A DNA stretch of 9,838 nt. Source: Pseudomonadota bacterium (GTDB lineage Bacteria; Myxococcota_A; Polyangia; Haliangiales; Haliangiaceae). A model generated the notes under the pieces. That model had not been told where the DNA came from, did no database searches, and worked only from the letters and a program-made list of their open reading frames with translations. Position numbers and translations under genes: made by a program. Below, in pieces: positions 5,867 to 9,838 of this stretch (position 1 is its first letter; each line of letters starts with the position of its first letter). The stretch is from assembly GCA_023428295.1 (NCBI GenBank), contig JAEYYV010000140.1, forward strand, positions 1 through 9,838, read 5' to 3'.

Positions 5867-5896
5867 TTGGTTAGGCGGCGCATCCTCTGGTAGTAT
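5867..5896 (+). promoter_or_regulatory. Candidate promoter of the Ser/Thr kinase gene
   Basis: TAGTAT at 5891-5896 (four of six to TATAAT) lies 14 bases before the ATG at 5911, with a weak -35 candidate TTGGTT (5867-5872) 18 bases upstream. It would give a leader of only about seven bases. The GGGG touching the ATG is not positioned as a Shine-Dalgarno. The kinase may thus be transcribed on its own as well as by read-through from the DksA-like gene. Confidence 0.45.
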
Positions 5897-5910
5897 TTCG
5901 CCCGTCGGGG

Positions 5911-7263
<1,353 letters not shown>

Positions 7264-7266
7264 CGC

Positions 7267-7312
7267 CGCGTCGACGCGACGCGAGGCCCCCGAAGGCGAG
7301 CCCCCGAAGGGG
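7267..7312. repeat. Palindrome and 11-bp direct repeat in the kinase/TPR convergent gap
   Basis: This 53-bp gap between convergent genes holds a perfect 12-bp palindrome CGCGTCGACGCG (7267-7278), four bases after the kinase stop, and two copies of GCCCCCGAAGG (7286-7296 and 7300-7310). The second copy makes CCCC-CGAA-GGGG (7301-7312), which on the minus strand is a 4-bp stem closed by a UUCG tetraloop a few bases after the TPR gene stop. It may end or protect either transcript; no T-run follows, so factor-independent termination is not well supported. Confidence 0.45.
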
Positions 7313-7316
7313 AGCG

Positions 7317-9838
7317 CTACTTCGGCGGAGAAACGCCCGTGAGGCGAGCGAGCGCGTCGCTGGTCGGTGCGATCTGGGTGAGTTTCGAGATCGCACGCTG
7401 CACGTCGGCCTTGCGATTGAGGCGCAGCGCGAGGATGCCGTACATGCCCCAGCCATCGATGTAGTCCGGGTTGTACTGCACCGCCTTCTCCGCGAAGAGG
7501 ATCGCGTTCTTCGCGTTCTTGTCCGCCGCGAGCGATGCGTAGAGATACGCGACGTACAGTGTCGGATCCTCGGGGATGGCGACGTCGAGCTGCCGCTGCA
7601 TCTCCGTCTGGTTGTCCATGTTGAACGCGGTGACCGCGAGGCCGAAGTGCGCTTGCGCCAGGCGGCGCGCACTCGCCTTCTCGCCGAGCAGCTGGTTCGC
7701 GGCCGTGTACGCCTCGAGCGCCGCCTTGTAGTCCTCCGCCCCGAGCGCGAGCTTGCCGGCGACGATCTTCGCTTCGGCGGTGTTCTTCAGGTGTTTCTCG
7801 GCGGCGAGCTTCACCTTGGGCAAGAGGTTTGCCTGGCCCTTGTAGTCCGACGCGACGACATCGGCGGCGAGGAGGATGGTCTCGGCGTCCACCTCGGAGG
7901 CTTCGATCGCGCGACCGAGCAGCAGCGCCGCGTTGATGAGGTCGCCGCGGCGGAGCGCGAGGCGGCCGCGCTCGCGATCGCTCTGCCAGCGCACGACGCT
8001 CGGCGACTTGTCCGCGCGATCGAGGAGCTCGATGGCGCCCCCGTGATCGCCGACGAGCATGCGCGCTCGCGCGGCCGCGATCAGCAGTGACGGGCCCGCC
8101 GCGTCCTTGAGCGCGGACACCATCGCGTCGAGCGTCTCGCGCCCGCCTTGCGGATCGTGATCGTCGATCTGGCTCTCGGCGAGCTCGAGGCGTGCGTCGA
8201 GGATGCCGCCGTTGACCGCCTCGGTGAAGGCAGCCCGCGCCGCGCGACCGTTGCCAGCATCGCGATAGAGACGGCCGAGCTCGAGCTGGGCGCGCGGCAC
8301 GTCCGGGTACGGCGGTCCGGCGACGATCTTCTCGAGCAGCGCCTTGGCCGCTTCGCGCTGGTTGGGATCCTCCGAGCGACGCTGGATCGCGGCGTACACC
8401 GTGGACAGCGCGACGCTCGCTGTCTCGGGTTTGAAGCGAGGCTCGATCGCCTTCTTGGCCGCGTCGATGTCGCCCTCGGCGAGATCGATCCACGCCTTGC
8501 CGACGAGCGCGAGCTCGAGCGTCGGCACCTTCTTCAGCGCTGCCTCGAAGTCCGCGCGCGCCCCCGCGGTATCCGCGAGCGCGAGCTTGGCGAAGCCGCG
8601 CACGGACATGCCGCGCGGCAGGTTGGCGACGTCGGGGTTGCGGTCGAGTGCATCGAGCGCTTCGCGTGCCTCGCCGAGCCCGAGGAGGATCTGGCCCTGC
8701 GTGATGCGCGCGCGCCGGCTCGCTGGCCACTGCGCGAACAGGCGGATCGCTGCGGGCTTCGCGCGTTGCAGCTCGTTGAACATGTACAGCGTGTCGAGCG
8801 CTTCCTCGCTGAAGCGTTGCTCGTCGCTGCGCACCTCCGCGGCGGCCTTGAGCGCGGCGAACGCGGCCGGCGAATCGCCCAGCGCGAAATCGATCTGCGC
8901 GAGCGCGAGGTTGGCGAGCGCGACCTGCGACGGAGAGACACCGCGCGACTGTTGCGGGAACGGCGTGTTGCCCTCGGTGATCAAGCGCTGGAGCACGAGC
9001 CGGATCTCGGCCGTCTGCGAGTTGTTCTTCGCGATCACGCCGGCGCGCACGAGCAGGAACGCCTTCTCGATCAACGCTGCGGGATGATCCGGCATCGCGC
9101 CGAGCGCACGCTCGACGGCGCCGAGCGCATCGCTCCACGCATCCGTCGACGAGATCGCACGTGCGAGCGCCACGGCGTACATCGGCCGCGGCTCGCGCTC
9201 CTGTGCTGCTTTGAGATCCGCGACGGCCTTGCGGTGATCGCCGGCGAGCAGCGCGGCTTGTCCCGAGACGTACAGCGCCGTCGGATCTTCGGGCGCGAGC
9301 TCGAGCGCTTTGTCCGCCGCCGTCTTCGCGGCTTTCGCGTCGCTCTCGGCGAGCGCGATGTACGCGGTGGCGATCGCGAGATCGAGCCCGCCCCGCCCCG
9401 CCAGCTTCTGTACGGAGCTCGTTGCCTCCGCGATGCCATCGCCGAACTCGTAGGCGAGGACGGCGCGCGCACGCGCGAGCGCCGCGCGATTGTCGACGGT
9501 AGACGATGCCTGCGCGATACCGAGCAAGCGATCGCGCGCGCCCGACCAGCCCTTCCACGTGTCGGACTTCGCGAGATCCGTGGCCTGCGTGCGCGCGGTG
9601 GCGATCTGCTTCTCGAGGCGCATCGCGCGGATCTGGAAGCCCGCGAACACGCCGCCGCCGATCACGCCGCCGCCGATCAGCACCCACAGGACGATCGCGA
9701 GCTTGCTCCGGCCGCGACGCATGCCCGTCTTGAGCGGCTTGCTACTCGCCACGCTGCCCTCGATGGGGGCGGCAGGCTGCGACGCGTCGCCCGTGGGAAG
9801 CGAGAGCGCGCTGATCCGCGGATCGATCTCGTCGGGGC
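7317..9838 (-). CDS. Membrane-anchored TPR-repeat protein (N-terminus probably beyond the window)
   Basis: From the GTG at 9752 this reads 811 residues: a basic N-terminus (KTGMRRGRSK), one Gly-rich transmembrane helix at about 18-40, then about 770 residues of helix-turn-helix repeats of the TPR type, for example around 140-170 (LYVSGQAALLAGDHRKAV), 620-660 and the final units before the terminal VSPPK. The positive-inside rule puts the repeats outside the cytoplasm. Such solenoids organise protein complexes; no catalytic motif is visible. The frame remains open for 28 more codons up to the right edge, with no stop and no other start, coding a Pro/Ala-rich segment (PDEIDPRISALSL, then QPAAPIEGS). 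This looks like real protein, so the true start probably lies outside and a cytoplasmic N-terminal domain may be missing. Against this, GAGGG stands four bases before the GTG and could serve as a Shine-Dalgarno. Convergent with the kinase gene. Confidence 0.88.
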   Translation of the reverse strand, partial: PDEIDPRISALSLPTGDASQPAAPIEGSVASSKPLKTGMRRGRSKLAIVLWVLIGGGVIGGGVFAGFQIRAMRLEKQIATARTQATDLAKSDTWKGWSGARDRLLGIAQASSTVDNRAALARARAVLAYEFGDGIAEATSSVQKLAGRGGLDLAIATAYIALAESDAKAAKTAADKALELAPEDPTALYVSGQAALLAGDHRKAVADLKAAQEREPRPMYAVALARAISSTDAWSDALGAVERALGAMPDHPAALIEKAFLLVRAGVIAKNNSQTAEIRLVLQRLITEGNTPFPQQSRGVSPSQVALANLALAQIDFALGDSPAAFAALKAAAEVRSDEQRFSEEALDTLYMFNELQRAKPAAIRLFAQWPASRRARITQGQILLGLGEAREALDALDRNPDVANLPRGMSVRGFAKLALADTAGARADFEAALKKVPTLELALVGKAWIDLAEGDIDAAKKAIEPRFKPETASVALSTVYAAIQRRSEDPNQREAAKALLEKIVAGPPYPDVPRAQLELGRLYRDAGNGRAARAAFTEAVNGGILDARLELAESQIDDHDPQGGRETLDAMVSALKDAAGPSLLIAAARARMLVGDHGGAIELLDRADKSPSVVRWQSDRERGRLALRRGDLINAALLLGRAIEASEVDAETILLAADVVASDYKGQANLLPKVKLAAEKHLKNTAEAKIVAGKLALGAEDYKAALEAYTAANQLLGEKASARRLAQAHFGLAVTAFNMDNQTEMQRQLDVAIPEDPTLYVAYLYASLAADKNAKNAILFAEKAVQYNPDYIDGWGMYGILALRLNRKADVQRAISKLTQIAPTSDALARLTGVSPPK

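Overview
The window is about two-thirds G+C, and its coding frames have strongly G/C-biased third codon positions. The gene types (Hanks-type Ser/Thr kinase with the HRDxSPxN catalytic loop, large HEAT- and TPR-repeat proteins, an HEV-G-TPLN sensor kinase) suggest a Myxococcota chromosome, most likely of the Polyangia type. This is inference from style; no rRNA or marker gene is present. No RNA gene, CRISPR array, insertion sequence or phage module was seen.

Layout from left to right. The first 89 bases are intergenic and hold two small dyads. On the minus strand at 90-1919 is a membrane histidine kinase (GTG start). A 77-bp divergent promoter region separates it from a plus-strand gene at 1997-2671, which encodes a duplicated peptidoglycan-binding-like protein. 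A short convergent gap with a 13-bp tandem repeat follows. Next comes a large minus-strand gene (2747-5074) for an exported protein built almost entirely of about 21 HEAT repeats. A 412-bp divergent intergenic region leads to a compact DksA/TraR zinc-finger protein (5487-5861). After it, with its own likely promoter, is a Ser/Thr protein kinase anchored by a C-terminal transmembrane helix (5911-7263). The kinase converges on a membrane-anchored TPR protein (minus strand, 7317 to the right edge) whose frame stays open past the window end.

Functionally this is a cluster of regulatory and envelope genes rather than an operon: nearly every gene is divergent or convergent with its neighbour, and only the DksA-like gene and the kinase run in the same direction. 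The themes are signalling (sensor kinase, Ser/Thr kinase, RNA polymerase secondary-channel factor) and scaffolding (HEAT, TPR, peptidoglycan-binding folds). I see no clear new defence or biosynthetic system. The points most worth following up are leaderless-style promoters (TAnnnT, six bases, then ATG) on two genes; a short DksA homologue that keeps every tip, zinc and ppGpp-site residue without gaps; the internally duplicated peptidoglycan-binding-like protein with no signal peptide; and a kinase with no domain beyond its membrane anchor.
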